A stretch of DNA of 64,000 nucleotides, taken from Podospora bellae-mahoneyi. Its lineage: Eukaryota; Ascomycota; Sordariomycetes; Sordariales; Podosporaceae. A model generated the notes under the pieces. That model did not search any database. It saw only the letters and a list, made by a program, of their open reading frames with translations, and was not told where the DNA came from. Of the stretch, positions 1 through 11,828 are shown in pieces (the first letter of the stretch is position 1; each line of letters opens with the position of its first letter). The translations under genes were made by a program, and so were the position numbers. The stretch is from positions 1,488,001-1,552,000 of the forward strand of contig NW_026946359.1 in assembly GCF_035222275.1 (NCBI RefSeq). The letters are read 5' to 3'.

Positions 1-612
1 TGCTCACCATAATGGACATGTAACCGCAAACTGCAGCAGCCACGGGTCAACGCACGGCGGGTGAAAGATATGCCCACATGACAACTTCCGAACATCACCT
101 CCTTCGACAAAGTCCTCGGTGCAGATGGCGCAGCTATGACTTCTTGTTGATGATCGTTTCTTTTCGGGCCTCAGCGTGCCGCTTTCTCTGCGCCAGTTTA
201 GTTGGCATGTATCAGTGGTAGACAACGAGCAATCTGCAACTTACAACGCGCCATCACTGTGTTCAGTTGATGGAGTCACTGCCCTGTTCTTCTTCTTCTG
301 AGCCCAGCTCCAAAATCTCAACCTTGTCCTCGTCCATACTGAAACAGATTTTGCTCGCCCCGGACTCTCCAGCTCGTCGATGAGGGCTTCGTTGTACTTG
401 ACGACCGGCATCGACTGCAGGGTTTCTTCCCCAACGCCAGCTCTCCCCCCTCGTATCCGCTGGGTGATAGTCTCACGGATTACTTCGAGGGTTGAGGATC
501 GCTGGGCGACGAAGACGCAACCTAGAATGAGAATGGCGATCATGATGGCGAGAATGACAGAGGTAGCAGGAGGGCCAGCGTGGGGAGAATCGTTGGGGTC
601 GACAGCTGCCAT
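1..612 (-). CDS. Membrane-anchored RING-H2 E3 ubiquitin ligase, 5' part (gene runs off the left edge)
   Basis: Exons are read as 612-245 and 187-8. The 57-nt intron 244-188 has a GTAAGT donor, a CTAAAC-type branch site and a GCGCAG acceptor, and it joins in phase. The first ATG at 612 lies about 40 bp below a TATA-like TATATTTATATA, which favours it over the GTG-led extension upstream. The product has a short N-terminus, one transmembrane segment at about residues 17-40, a basic linker and then a RING-H2 finger reading C-A-I-C ... C-G-H-I-F-H-P-P-C ... C-P. The finger is interrupted by an intron: the last visible exon ends in TG at position 8, followed by GTGAGC, so the split codon should be the next zinc-ligand Cys. 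This arrangement resembles small fungal TM-RING ligases that ubiquitinate endomembrane proteins. The substrate is unknown and the 3' end lies outside the window. Confidence 0.8.
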
Positions 613-2109
613 GATCAAGCTGGATAGGAGTGCTCCCGATGATCGAGAGTATATAAATATAGTGAGCAGGACCAGACAATCCGTGGGTCCAAAATGCAGC
701 GTCACACAGGGCAGCTGGTTTCAGCAACCCAGAATTATTTGAGAGTCAGGTTCAACGCCAAAATGTTGACGAGAAAGAGGGCGAGCCATGGGTACAGAAA
801 GGCTGGGATGGATGGTATTTGAAGAAGGACAGGCGTAACAATGGGTGCTGCCCATGGTCGGGCCATAATGGTGCTGGTGCAATCCGCGCCACCGTTCATA
901 ACTCAGAACTACCTCGTGGACTTGGACAGTTCATCGTGACACAGACTCCCTCGGGAATCGGTACTTCCACAACCGGTACTTCGGTCATGCTGTGCTTCAG
1001 CTTGAAAGCGAAAAGATTGGCGGCGGAACTCAGCGTTCGGCATGCTTCCCCGAGCAGATGGCTTGGGAACGGGGATGAGGTGATATCGGGGTTGAGCAGT
1101 GATCATGATGGAGGGGCGGGAACGGGCACCAATTGCCCCTGACTGATTTAGCTAAATTTGACGTAACAAATAACACTGTGAGACAGATGACAGCCCGCGT
1201 TTTTCTTCATGATGAGACGGGATGGAATAGTGAAGGTGGGCGATGTGTGCTCTATGAGTGATTTGAGTTCTGGGGGCACCTGAGGACTTGTAAGTGGTGT
1301 GCAGCCATCATGATGCTTGGCGGGCCAGTGGCGGGCCAATGATGGGCCACAAAAGCGAGGGAAACAAGAGAAAAGGGAAGGCATAGAGACTTGGGGAACC
1401 TGGCGCCAGGATCGCATCAAATGGTGGGGATCATGTGTAGCACAAGGGCTCATAGATGAACAGCGACGTGGTTTGTCTGTGTACCAGCAGGCCCATACAG
1501 CTTATAGAAAGAGAGACAGGGAATTTACTCCTGTCAACTGGTGAGAATATTATTCTGCATCACTAGATTTGGAGCGTAGGCATACCATCGCGACACTTGG
1601 CTTGTTCTGGTGTTAATTATTGCTGAACAAAGCTCCGCAAGTGTGCCAGTTTGTCTAATTGTCCTGGAGTAGACGAGCAATGAAGAATTGTAAGCTCAAT
1701 AATGGTTCATGAACATTTGTTTGATGACCGAACCAGGCCTCGAAGCGCTGGATGTTGTCACTGAGATGGCGTTGTTAGCGCATAGTGGGGTCTGTTCTAG
1801 AACCCCGCCCTCAACGTTGATGGAAAATCGGTGCGGGGCAGAGCTTCCCCATATTCTGGCCAATCACAAGCTCGGACTCCCATCGAAAGACATCGAAAGT
1901 CCAGAGCTTTCCATGAGCCTTGTGCGAGGTCTCCAGATACACTCCTGCCCTTGGTGCTGAAAACCTTCTTCTGCAGCTTGACTGCCTATTTGTAGACTGT
2001 TTCTCTCCCAACAGTCAATCACTCTTCAGACCATAACACAAAGCACACCAAGAGATACCCTTACCTGCTTTTCTTTCCCAGCGATACCCCACCACAGTAA
2101 CTCAGCACC
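613..2109. other. Intergenic, divergent promoters of the RING gene and sti1
   Basis: No coding potential was recognised; the short open frames on both strands resemble no family. The TATA-like element at about 648-660 serves the leftward RING gene. The pyrimidine-rich stretch around 2040-2095 precedes the sti1 start. Confidence 0.6.
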
Positions 2110-4064
2110 ATGTCCACAGCCGACGAGCTCAAGGCTCTGGGCAACAAGGCCATTGCCGCGAAGAACTTCGACGAGGCCATGTAAGGCTCCCAAAGACCCC
2201 ATCGCCTTGGCATAGAATACTTGTGGTGGAAAGAGGAAGGACTGTTGCTAACCTGCTGGCTGCAGTGACAAGTTCACACAGGCTATCGCCATCGACCCAC
2301 AAAACCACATCCTCTACAGCAACCGCTCGGCTGCTTATGCTTCGAAGAAGGACTGGGACCACGCCCTCGAGGATGCCCAGAAGACCACAGAACTGAAGCC
2401 AGACTGGCCAAAGGGGTGGGGCCGTAAGGGCACCGCGCTGTATGGCAAGGGCGACCTTCTTGGTGCCCACGATGCCTACGAGGAGGGTCTCAAGATCGAT
2501 CCCAACAATGCTGGCATGAAGAATGATCTTGCTTCGGTCAAGCGTGCAATGGAAGCAGAGGCGGGACCTGGTAAGTGTTGGCATTGTCACTCGGCATGGA
2601 AAACGGGATGTTGATAAATGTCTTAGGTTTCGGCGGTGACCCAACTGGCGGTATTGGGCAGATGTTCAGCGACCCGAACCTTATCCAGAAGCTTGCGAGC
2701 AACCCAAAGACCAGTGCCTTACTTGCCGACCCGAGCTTTATGGCCAAGCTGCAGGCTATCAAGCAGAACCCCAACAACACACAAGAGCTCTTCAGCGACC
2801 CCAGGTTTATCCAAGTGCTGGGCGTCTTGATGGGTGTTGATATGACGATGGCCGATCCTGGCTTCCAACCGGGTGCCTCCGGCTCTGCTAAGGAGGCCGA
2901 GGAGGATGTGCCAATGCCGGATGCTAAGCCTGCCGAACCAAAGAAGGCCCCTGAGCCGGAACCGGAGCCGGAGCCTGAAAACGAGGAGGCCCTGGAAAAG
3001 AAGAAGGCAAAGGAGGCTGCCGATAAGGAAAAGCAGCTCGGTACCGAGAACTACAAGAAGCGCAACTTTGACGAGGCTATCAAGCACTACCAGGCTGCGT
3101 GGGATCTCCACAAGGACATCACCTACCTCAACAACCTCGGTGCGGCTTACTTCGAGAAGGGTGACTACCAGGCCTGCATCGATACTTGCACCAAGGCTGC
3201 TGAAGAAGGTCGTGCTCTCTATGCCGATTTCAAGCTCATTGCCAAGTCGTACGCCCGTGTTGGTACTGCTTATGAGAAGCTGGGCGATCTTGCGCAGGCT
3301 ATCGACTACTACAACATGTCTCTTCGTGAGCACCGGACACCAGATGTGGTCACCAAGGTCCGGAACGCCGAGCGCAACAAGATTGAGGCTGCGCGCAAGG
3401 CGTACATCGACCCAGAAAAGGCCGAAGAGGCTCGCGTGGAGGGCAACACGAAGTTCAAAGAGTCAGACTGGCCAGGGGCCGTTGCTGCCTACTCAGAGAT
3501 GATCAAGCGTGCGCCGGATGACCCTCGCGGATACAGCAACCGCGCGGCTGCCTTCATCAAGCTGCTCGAGTTCCCCAGTGCTCTTGATGACTGCGACGCC
3601 GCCATCAAGAAGGACCCCAAGTTCATCCGCGCCTACATTCGCAAGGCTCAGGCCTACTATGGCATGCGCGAGTACAGCAAGTGTGTTGACGCATGCACTG
3701 AGGCCCATACCGTGGACAATGAGCACCACAAGGGTGCCAATGCTAAGGAGATTGAGCAGCAGCAGCAAAAGGCGTTCACTGCCATGTACTCGGCGCGCGA
3801 GAATGAGACTGAGGAGCAGACCAGAGAGCGTCTGGCCCGTGACCCTGAGGTGAGTTTTTCTGGCCTCTAGTTTGGCAGTTTCGTGATATTTTGACTAACA
3901 TTTGGGAACAGATCATGGGCATCATGGCAGACCCAGTCATGCAAGCTATCCTACAGCAAGCACAGTCGGATCCTGCTGCTCTGAACGAGCACATGAGAAA
4001 CCCTACGGTTCGCACCAAGATCCAGAAGCTGATGGCCGCTGGTGTTATTCGCGTTGGTAGGTAA
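2110..4064 (+). CDS. sti1: Hsp70/Hsp90 co-chaperone Sti1 (HOP homologue)
   Basis: Four exons (2110-2180, 2266-2570, 2627-3849, 3912-4064) give 583 aa, close to the 589 aa of yeast Sti1. The order is that of the family: TPR1 at about residues 3-110, a DP1 repeat with S-D-P-N-L and D-P-R-F motifs at about 135-205, a Glu/Pro/Lys-rich linker, TPR2A beginning at E-K-Q-L-G-T-E-N-Y, TPR2B beginning at A-R-V-E-G-N-T-K-F, and a C-terminal DP2 with D-P-V-M-Q-A-I-L-Q-Q. In the family, TPR1 and TPR2B bind the Hsp70 tail, TPR2A binds Hsp90 MEEVD, and the protein passes clients between the two chaperones in the cytosol. All introns have GTAAG/GTGAGT donors and in-phase AG acceptors. It is convergent with the nicotinamidase gene. 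No disabling change was seen. Confidence 0.95.
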
Positions 4065-4550
4065 AGAATGGGTTGGATGGGCTTCGTGATGGAGTAGGGT
4101 GTTTAATTCCTGAACTATAATTTCTGGGGTTTTAAAGTGATATCTGGTCGTTAATGAGTTGCATGAGAAATGATTTTGCACTGTGCTCTAGGAGACATGG
4201 CATTCTGACAGAACAATGAGACATCTGTTAAAAGCCATGACTTTATTTTGTTGGTGACTGTGTGACTGTTTCAGATGGTGACGTTGATCAACGGGGATTT
4301 TCCTTTTGGAAATGTTTAGGGGACTGATGATTGTCACACGTTTGATGGGTGGAAATGGAGCCTGTATAGTGTCACGATCAACGGACATGGGACACCGACA
4401 AAGTTGTTCATAAGTTGAAGCCCATTCTAGGTCCGACCTAAATGGTTCGATGACATGGCCAGCTCAGCGTGCTGCCATAAAAGCCATCTTATATGACGCC
4501 GTCACAAACGCCTCCCGACTCTTCTTTCCCCATGGGTATCCTCCACCGCC
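4065..4550. other. Convergent 3' spacer between sti1 and the nicotinamidase gene
   Basis: About 490 bp holding the facing 3' UTRs. No gene, repeat or RNA was recognised. Confidence 0.6.
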
Positions 4551-5630
4551 TCAATCCTTCTTAAACAACCTCTGCACCTCCTCACTCTCCACGCTCACGA
4601 CCCTCACCCCACCAATACTCTCCATCTCCTTTTTGCACTCCTCCCACCCGCCCGGGTTAACGGTCTTGGTCCCCTCCTCGATAATCACCGTCTGGAACCC
4701 TTCCTTTGCAGCATCATACGCCGTGTGCTTGACGCAATAATCCCCCGCCAGCCCGACAACATAGACGTGCGTCACCTTTTCGTCGTGGAGCAGCTTGGCC
4801 AGTCCGGAATCGCAGACTCGTTCGCCGGTGGGGGTGGGGGGGAAAGGGTCGAAGAAGGCGGAGTACATCTCCACTCTGGGGTCGAGGCCCTTTTTGATGA
4901 TGTGGGTGAAGTTTTGGGAGGAGAGCTCGGGGATGAGGGAGGCGCCGGGAGTGGATTGGATGCAGTGGGGGGGCCAGAGAAGGGTGGTGTAGGATTGGGA
5001 GGGGTTGAGGGGGTTGGTGATTGTGTGGGAGGTGACGAAGGGAGGGGGGTTGGAGGGGTGGTTGGGGGCGAAGGAGATGTGGTTTGGGGGGTGCCAGTCT
5101 TGGGTTGCGATTTTGAGGGGGAGGGTGCGGGGGGGAAGGGTGAGGAGGGTGTTGATTAGGGGCGTTATTGTGCGGCCGAGGGGGACGGCGAGGGAGCCGG
5201 ACTAGGGTGGTGGGTTGTTAGTAGATGTCTTGTAGATGGGAGATACGGGGAGGAATGTGTATGTGGGGATGTTGTGTGAGGTGATGGTCAATGAGGTAGT
5301 GAGAGGGTGTTGTGAGAGCGAGGTGTGAGAGGTGAGTCGAGGTCAGGAATGGTGAACGTGAGAGGTGAAAGTGAGCTTGTGAGAGCATGTGCGATGGGAC
5401 ACGACCCCGCTCAGGAGATTTTTGGGATTCGACTTGTGAAAGATGTAACCAGCCATAATTCCACATGAACTTGAGGAAATGAAATAGTATTGCAAAAGAC
5501 TGTGTTCATTATATGCAAATGCGGAAGATAGCGTGAGAAATAGCAGGTCGGTGCTTACTGGTGGGCAAAAGTCCTCCTGCATGTCCACCACCAGCAGTGC
5601 TGGCCGGAAGCTTGACTGAGAGTCCGCCAT
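4551..5630 (-). CDS. pnc1: Nicotinamidase (isochorismatase-fold hydrolase)
   Basis: Exon 1 is 5630-5559 (24 codons) and exon 2 is 5201-4551, split by a 357-nt intron with a GTAAGC donor, CTACTAAC branch site and CCCTAG acceptor, giving 240 aa. The splice restores D-F-C-P-P-S-G-S-L-A-V-P, the first active-site block of the family. Other landmarks are V-V-D-M-Q-E-D with the catalytic Asp, D-W-H-P and W-P-P-H-C metal ligands, I-I-K-K-G with the catalytic Lys, and G-L-A-G-D-Y-C-V with the nucleophilic Cys. The enzyme deamidates nicotinamide to nicotinate in NAD+ salvage and so relieves sirtuin inhibition. The intron is long for this genome and sits between the start exon and nearly all of the enzyme. 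Exon 2 switches abruptly in strand composition (see findings). All catalytic residues are present. Confidence 0.93.
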
Positions 5631-7940
5631 GACTACGTTTGCTGTTCGTTGTATTCAGAGGCTGAATTGAATGACTGTAGACTATTCAAGCAGCTGGGTC
5701 ACTTATACACAAATCAAAGCCACTTGATACTTGGTTGACAATGACCAGTGATGAGGACGGAGGGAGCTTGTCAGGTGCTGTGAGCCTTTCGTCAGCCACA
5801 CAAGAGGCAGCGAGTCACTCTGAGAGACAAGCCACCCACGACGATAAGAGATAATGCAAGGTCGAGTGGGAGATCTCTTGGCAATCACTGTCAGCAGATG
5901 CCCGTCGAATTCTCCCGTTCTGAAGGGGAGTTTCATTTGTTCCAGAAACCCCGTTTGGAGTGCTACCATTTTTTGACGCCCGACGCCAACATATGCACAT
6001 CAAGCAGCTCGGCGAGACAACAGATCAGACGAAGGCCACAGCCGCAGTAGACAGACACAACGACAAGTGTGGTGAAACAGAGCTGACCTCATTGACACAT
6101 CCGGACGGTGATGTCTAGTTCGGGGCAGGCCCGATGAAAACGTGGGGTTTGAGCAAGGAACGTCAGAATTGAGTTTTTTTCCAAACTGCCAGGCCCAGTT
6201 CAAGCATCAGATGGACCCACGCATCGGATCAGATAAGAAAAATGCGGAATTGAGCTTGGGCCAACTCCTTGCTCTTCTCCATTTGCCAAGGATCGCCAGC
6301 GAATTGGCCAATTCATCACTGCCAGCATCCAACGGCATTGACTAGTGCTTTTTTTTGCTTAAATACGGTGAAGGTTGTTGGGGTCGGGAAATTTCCGCTC
6401 CTGGAGCGACTGAGCCTCTCTATTTTTGAGTGACATACCCTTTTTCTTGTGGCAAGTACACAGAACGCCAGGTACAGGTTCAAGAGGCACCGAATCACAG
6501 GAAGTGTGGAAGTCCCACCCACACTGTCGGGCCCGCCCTTCACCCTCCGGTTTGTGGTGGGGCCATGAATGTACGCATAATACCGGTGCAGGGGGGAACC
6601 GTTTTCACCACTGCCCAGTTCGTCTCGTGCAATTGTTCGGTCAAGATGCCGGACGAAAAGAGTTGCCTGAACAGCTTGTGGTCTCCTTGATGGTGATGGT
6701 TCATACTCACATTGGTGACGGGCTTGACAGTAGTGCCTTGATCTACGTTACTAGCTACCTTAGCAGTTCCGACGAAACCAACAAGCTGTTCAAAATTCTA
6801 ACACCTAGGACAGCGCGTGGACATCAAGGTGGGACAATTGCACGGGCCAACGGGTAATTTAATCTCCAATTGCTCGGGACGACGACCTGGTTCCCGGCCT
6901 CTGAGGCCTCAATACTTTCTGTACCTTGAGATATTACCGTCAGCTGGCAGAGGCGGCGCAGAGATACATGGGCGGCATTGGGCGGCTGATGAAAGCGGGC
7001 CAAAGACACTGAGGTCATCTGCAAATCCCCCAACCGAGATCTCGTAACAAACGAAGATCATGAACAATCGTAGGAGTTCCCGCACAATCACAGTCCGTCG
7101 CAACAAGGAAATAAACCAAAACGGTGACCGCTGCCTCCCACCGACTACGGAATTGCACACGCTGGCCAGCACTAGACCCCCAAGGGTCAAGCCTGTGAGC
7201 GAAAAAGGGGGTCCAGCATCGCCAACACTGAACAGATGCCATGTGGGTGCCAGGAGGTGCATCGCAAAAGGTGCCAGCTGCCCCGTGAATTGGATGACGG
7301 TAATGCCAAGCGGTCCGTTTCCCCATCGAGCGTCCCCCGTTCCAATGGGGTTATGGCAGCATGCAGCGTCCAGCCGGGGATCTGGAACCCTGGGGGGCAC
7401 TGGGGGTTGCGCTCGATCAGCTGTTTGGCCGAGGCGTGCCAAGTTTCACCAAAACGGTGGGGCTTGGCTTGTGATGGCCCCATCATCTTGAAATTCTTTT
7501 TCAATTCGATCACCGCCTCGGAGCCCCGAGTTGTGGTATCCTTCGCGCCTACCTCACCGATAAGGAGCAAGATTTGTCTCCCCAACCCCCAAGGACACCC
7601 TGCCGTCCTCTTTTTTTCTTTTCATTCTTTCCTTTCTTCGCCGCCACTCCATCCATCTGCCCAATTCAACATTGTTGTTGTTGCTGTCCTTGGACAACAC
7701 ACGACCATCCCCTTTCAACATCGGCGCCAGCATCCGTTTCCTGGTGGATTCGCTTGCACCGACACCCTTCCCAGGTCGCGCCATCCCGAAGCTTCCCCAG
7801 CCAGGAAATCTCGGCCAAACCTCCCAACGCTCCGTGCACGCAACAAGCTTCGCGTGACATAACTTCGGCGTTGCGCCAAACCACACTCAAAGCCATCGCG
7901 GCTCTCTCGGGCAAACAGTGCAACTGCCAATTGCTAGACA
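5631..7940. other. Long intergenic region upstream of HMG-CoA reductase
   Basis: About 2.3 kb without a recognisable gene. Open frames on both strands lack family signatures. Pyrimidine-rich tracts around 7605-7645 and 7660-7700 look like promoter or leader sequence of the reductase gene. No repeats were noticed. Confidence 0.55.
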
Positions 7941-8254
7941 GTATGTGACTTCCTCCCTCCTCCTTGCCCACACACATCGACCGACGCCCACGCAACTCCA
8001 CCACCCAGGTTGGGCTGGCCATGATGCCACAACGGGAGATTGGTGCCACGTCCTCTCCCATGATGCTCGTGGACAACTTGTCAAGTCCGTTGTCATCCGA
8101 AGTGGTCTTACTTCATGAAGGGGGGCCATGATCGGCCCGTTGAAACTGGCATGTCACTAACTCTCTCTTCTCAGGCCCAGCTTCCTGTCACATCGCCAAC
8201 ACATCCGTCCAATGCCCGCCGAGCAACGATAGTCGTATACTCTCCAAGGCCGTC
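7941..8254 (+). promoter_or_regulatory. HMG-CoA reductase 5' leader: probable leader intron and short uORF
   Basis: A good donor, GTATGT at 7941, pairs with an acceptor TTCTCAG ending at 8174 (234 nt, with ACTAAC just before the acceptor), which fits an intron in the 5' UTR. Downstream, an ATG at 8212 opens a six-codon frame (M-P-A-E-Q-R) ending in TAG at 8230-8232, out of frame with and only 22 nt before the main ATG at 8255. This short uORF could lower translation or reinitiate at the main start. The transcription start is not visible, so inclusion of both elements in the mRNA is inferred. Confidence 0.5.
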
Positions 8255-11200
8255 ATGATTGCTGCAAGCCTACTGCCCGCGAGGTTTCGCGGGGAGCAGC
8301 CCGCCTCCCAGGCTACTGCGCCATCCTGGTTCAACAAAAAAGTCACACCGCTTCTTCAGGTTCTGTCGAAGCTTACCTCAACCCACCCAATTCACACCAT
8401 TGTCGTGGTTGCGCTGCTTGCCAGCTCTTCGTATATCGGCCTTTTGGAGGACAGCCTGTTTGATGCGAGCATAAGTGTAAGGAAGGCGGAATGGTCATCT
8501 CTTGTCGAGGGGAGCCGTCGCCTCAGGGTTGGCGAAGACACCGCTTGGAAGTGGCAGAACGATGACTCGGAAGCGCCCATTCCCGAGGGCGCCGACCACC
8601 TCGCCCTCTTGACTCTTGTCTTCCCTGAGACCATGTCTTCCGATGCTTCCCGTGTTCCTCCCGTCGTCAACGCCGTTCCAATTCCTCAGAATCTGTCGAT
8701 CAAGTCGCTTCCGTCAACATCCAACTCTTTCAGCACCTACGCCCAGGATAGCGCCCTCGCCTTTTCGATTCCCTACAGCCAGGCCCCCGAATTCCTCTCT
8801 GTCGCCCAGGAAATTCCCAACGACGAGTCCGCGCAAGAGAGCAGGGAGACTGAGCATGGCCGGGAACAAAAGATGTGGATCATGAAAGCTGCCAGAGTCC
8901 AGACTCGGAGCAGTCTCATCAGATGGGTACACAACGCTTGGGTTGAGTTTACCGACCTTCTCAAGAATGCCGAGACGCTCGATATCGTCATCATGGCTCT
9001 CGGCTATATCTCGATGCACCTGACCTTCGTCTCGCTCTTCCTTTCGATGCGCCGCATGGGCTCCAATTTCTGGCTTGCCACCAGCGTCATCTTCTCGTCC
9101 GTCTTCTCGTTCCTCTTCGGTCTGTTTGTCACCACCAAGCTCGGTGTCCCGATCTCCATGGTTCTCCTGTCTGAGGGACTTCCATTCCTTGTCGTGACAA
9201 TTGGCTTTGAGAAGAACATCGTCCTGACAAGAGCGGTTCTCTCGCATGCCATCGAGCATCGCAGACCCGTCAAGGGTGGCAAGCAATCCGCGATTGATGC
9301 CTCGAGCGCCATTCAGTCAGCTATTTACCTTGCGATCAAGGAGAAGGGCTTCGATATTGTCAAGGACTATGCTATCGAGGTCGGCATCTTGGTGCTGGGC
9401 GCCGCCTCTGGTGTTCAGGGTGGCCTTCAGCAATTCTGCTTCTTGGCCGCGTGGATTCTGTTCTTTGACTGCATCCTGCTCTTTTCCTTCTATACGGCTA
9501 TTCTCTGCATCAAGTTGGAAATCAACAGGATCAAGCGCCACGTTGAGATGCGCAAGGCTTTGGAGGATGATGGTGTCAGCCACCGCGTCGCTGAGAATGT
9601 GGCTCAGAGCAACGATTGGCCCAGAGCAGATGGTCAGGACAAGCCTGGCACCACCATCTTCGGCCGTCAGATCAAGAGCACCCATATCCCCAAATTCAAG
9701 GTGCTCATGGTCTCTGGGTTTGTTCTTATCAATGCCCTCAACTTGGCCTCGATTCCCTTCCGCAGCGCCGATTCTATTTCGAACATCTCTTCATGGGCTC
9801 GCGGTCTTGGCGGGGTCGTTACGTCGCCCCCTGTTGACCCTTTCAAGGTTGCCTCCAACGGTCTCGAGTTTGTGTTGGAATCTGCCAAGGCTGAGGGTCG
9901 TGAGACTGTCGTCACTGTTCTTACCCCGATTCGCTACGAGCTCGAGTTCCCCTCTGTTCACTACGACTTGCCCCAGCAGCTCGACAACGTTGGTGGTGAT
10001 GATATCACCGAGCTGGGCTACGGTGGTCGCATGGTGGGCGGCATCCTCAAGAGCTTGGAAGACCCAATCCTGTCCAAGTGGATTGTCGTGGCTTTGGCTC
10101 TCAGTGTGGCTCTCAACGGATACCTTTTCAACGCCGCCAGGTGGGGCATCAAGGACCCCAATGTCCCAACTCACCCCATCGACCCCAAGGAGCTGGCCGA
10201 TGCGCAGAGGTTCAACGATACCGAGTCTGCAACCCTCCCTCTGGGCGAATACATTCGCACCTCGCCAACGCCCGCCCCTTCAATCCCGCCTACTCCTGCT
10301 TTGACGGATGACGAGGCCGAACCCTCAAAGGAGTCCGGTTCGGAACCTCAAGCTCCCGCTGTCCCTCGCACCCAGGCCGAGCTCGAGAAGATGGTTGCCG
10401 AGAAGCGCGCACATGAACTCACCGATGCCGAGATCGTTGCTCTTTCCCTTCGTGGCAAGATCCCTGGTTATGCTTTGGAGAAGACGCTCAAGGATTTCAC
10501 CCGCGCTGTCAAGGTCCGCCGCTCCATCATTTCTCGCACCAAGGCTACTTCAGAGCTCACCAACCTTTTGGAACGATCCAAGCTCCCGTACCAGAACTAC
10601 AACTGGGCTCAGGTGCACGGTGCTTGCTGCGAAAATGTCATTGGATATATGCCCCTCCCGGTCGGTGTTGCCGGCCCCCTTGTCATTGACGGACAGAGCT
10701 ACTTCATTCCCATGGCTACTACTGAAGGTGTCTTGGTGGCCAGTGCAAGCAGAGGCTGCAAGGCTATCAACTCTGGTGGTGGTGCTGTCACAGTTCTTAC
10801 CGCCGATGGCATGACTCGTGGTCCTTGCGTCAGCTTCGAGACGCTTGAGAGAGCCGGTTACGCCAAGCTCTGGCTTGATTCCGAGAAGGGTCAGAATGTT
10901 ATGAAGAAGGCTTTCAACTCTACCAGTCGCTTCGCTCGTCTCGAGACTATGAAGACAGCTATTGCCGGTACGAACCTGTACATCCGTTTCAAGACCACAA
11001 CCGGTGATGCCATGGGCATGAACATGATTTCCAAGGGTGTCGAGCACGCCCTCAGTGTCATGCGCAACGAAGGCTTCGAGGATATGAACATTGTCACTGT
11101 CAGCGGTAACTACTGCACCGACAAGAAGCCTGCTGCCATCAACTGGATCGAGGGCCGTGGCAAGAGTGTTGTCGCTGAGGCCATCATTCCTGCCGAGGTT

Positions 11201-11828
11201 GTGAAGAGCGTACTGAAGACTGATGTTGACACCATGGTTGCCCTCAATGTCGACAAGAACTTGATTGGTTCCGCCATGGCCGGTTCTGTCGGTGGTTTCA
11301 ACGCCCACGCTGCCAATATCGTTGCCGCTATTTTCCTCGCAACAGGTCAGGATCCCGCGCAGGTGGTTGAGAGCGCCAACTGCATCACCATCATGAAGAA
11401 GTAAGTTTTAGCCTGATTTTATTGTTGTGAATACACAAAATGCTAACGACTCTGTCTCTAGCCTGCGTGGGTCGCTGCAAATATCCGTCTCCATGCCTTC
11501 CATCGAAGTCGGCACTCTTGGTGGCGGCACCATCCTCGACCCCCAAGGTTCGATGCTTGACCTTCTCGGCGTCCGTGGCCCTCATCCCACCAGCCCAGGA
11601 GAGAACGCCAGGCGGTTGGCTCGCATTGTCGCTGCCGCTGTTCTTGCCGGTGAGCTCTCGCTCTGCAGTGCTCTCGCTGCCGGGCATCTTGTCAAGGCAC
11701 ACATGCAACATAACCGCTCCGCTCCTCCCACAAGGAGCACAACACCAGCTCCCATGACGAGCGGGTTTGAGCGGGCGGCGTCGACCACGGCGCTGAGCGC
11801 GGCTGCGATTGAGCGGTCGAGGCGGTGA
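8255..11828 (+). CDS. hmgR: 3-hydroxy-3-methylglutaryl-CoA reductase, ER membrane form
   Basis: Two exons (8255-11400, 11462-11828) encode 1170 aa. The intron has GTAAGT and CTCTAG, with CTAAC as branch site, and splits an Asn codon. The N-terminal half carries an early hydrophobic segment at about residue 45 and a multi-TM sterol-sensing-type region from about residue 240 to 430. A hydrophilic linker follows (about 650-720), then the catalytic domain. Key blocks are [12 protein letters not shown] near 793, T-T-E-G-V-L-V-A-S with catalytic Glu824, D-A-M-G-M-N-M near 918 with the catalytic Asp in the NADPH-binding segment, G-T-L-G-G-G-T, and the catalytic His at about 1129 in A-H-M-Q-H-N-R-S. 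It reduces HMG-CoA to mevalonate, the committed step to ergosterol and isoprenoids, in the ER. Ser1135 in H-N-R-S aligns with the inhibitory AMPK site of mammalian reductase. No statin-type cluster genes surround it. Confidence 0.97.

Noticed and set aside
4441-4470. GGTTCGA word as a tRNA T-arm
   Set aside because: No acceptor stem, anticodon arm or B-box spacing could be built around it.
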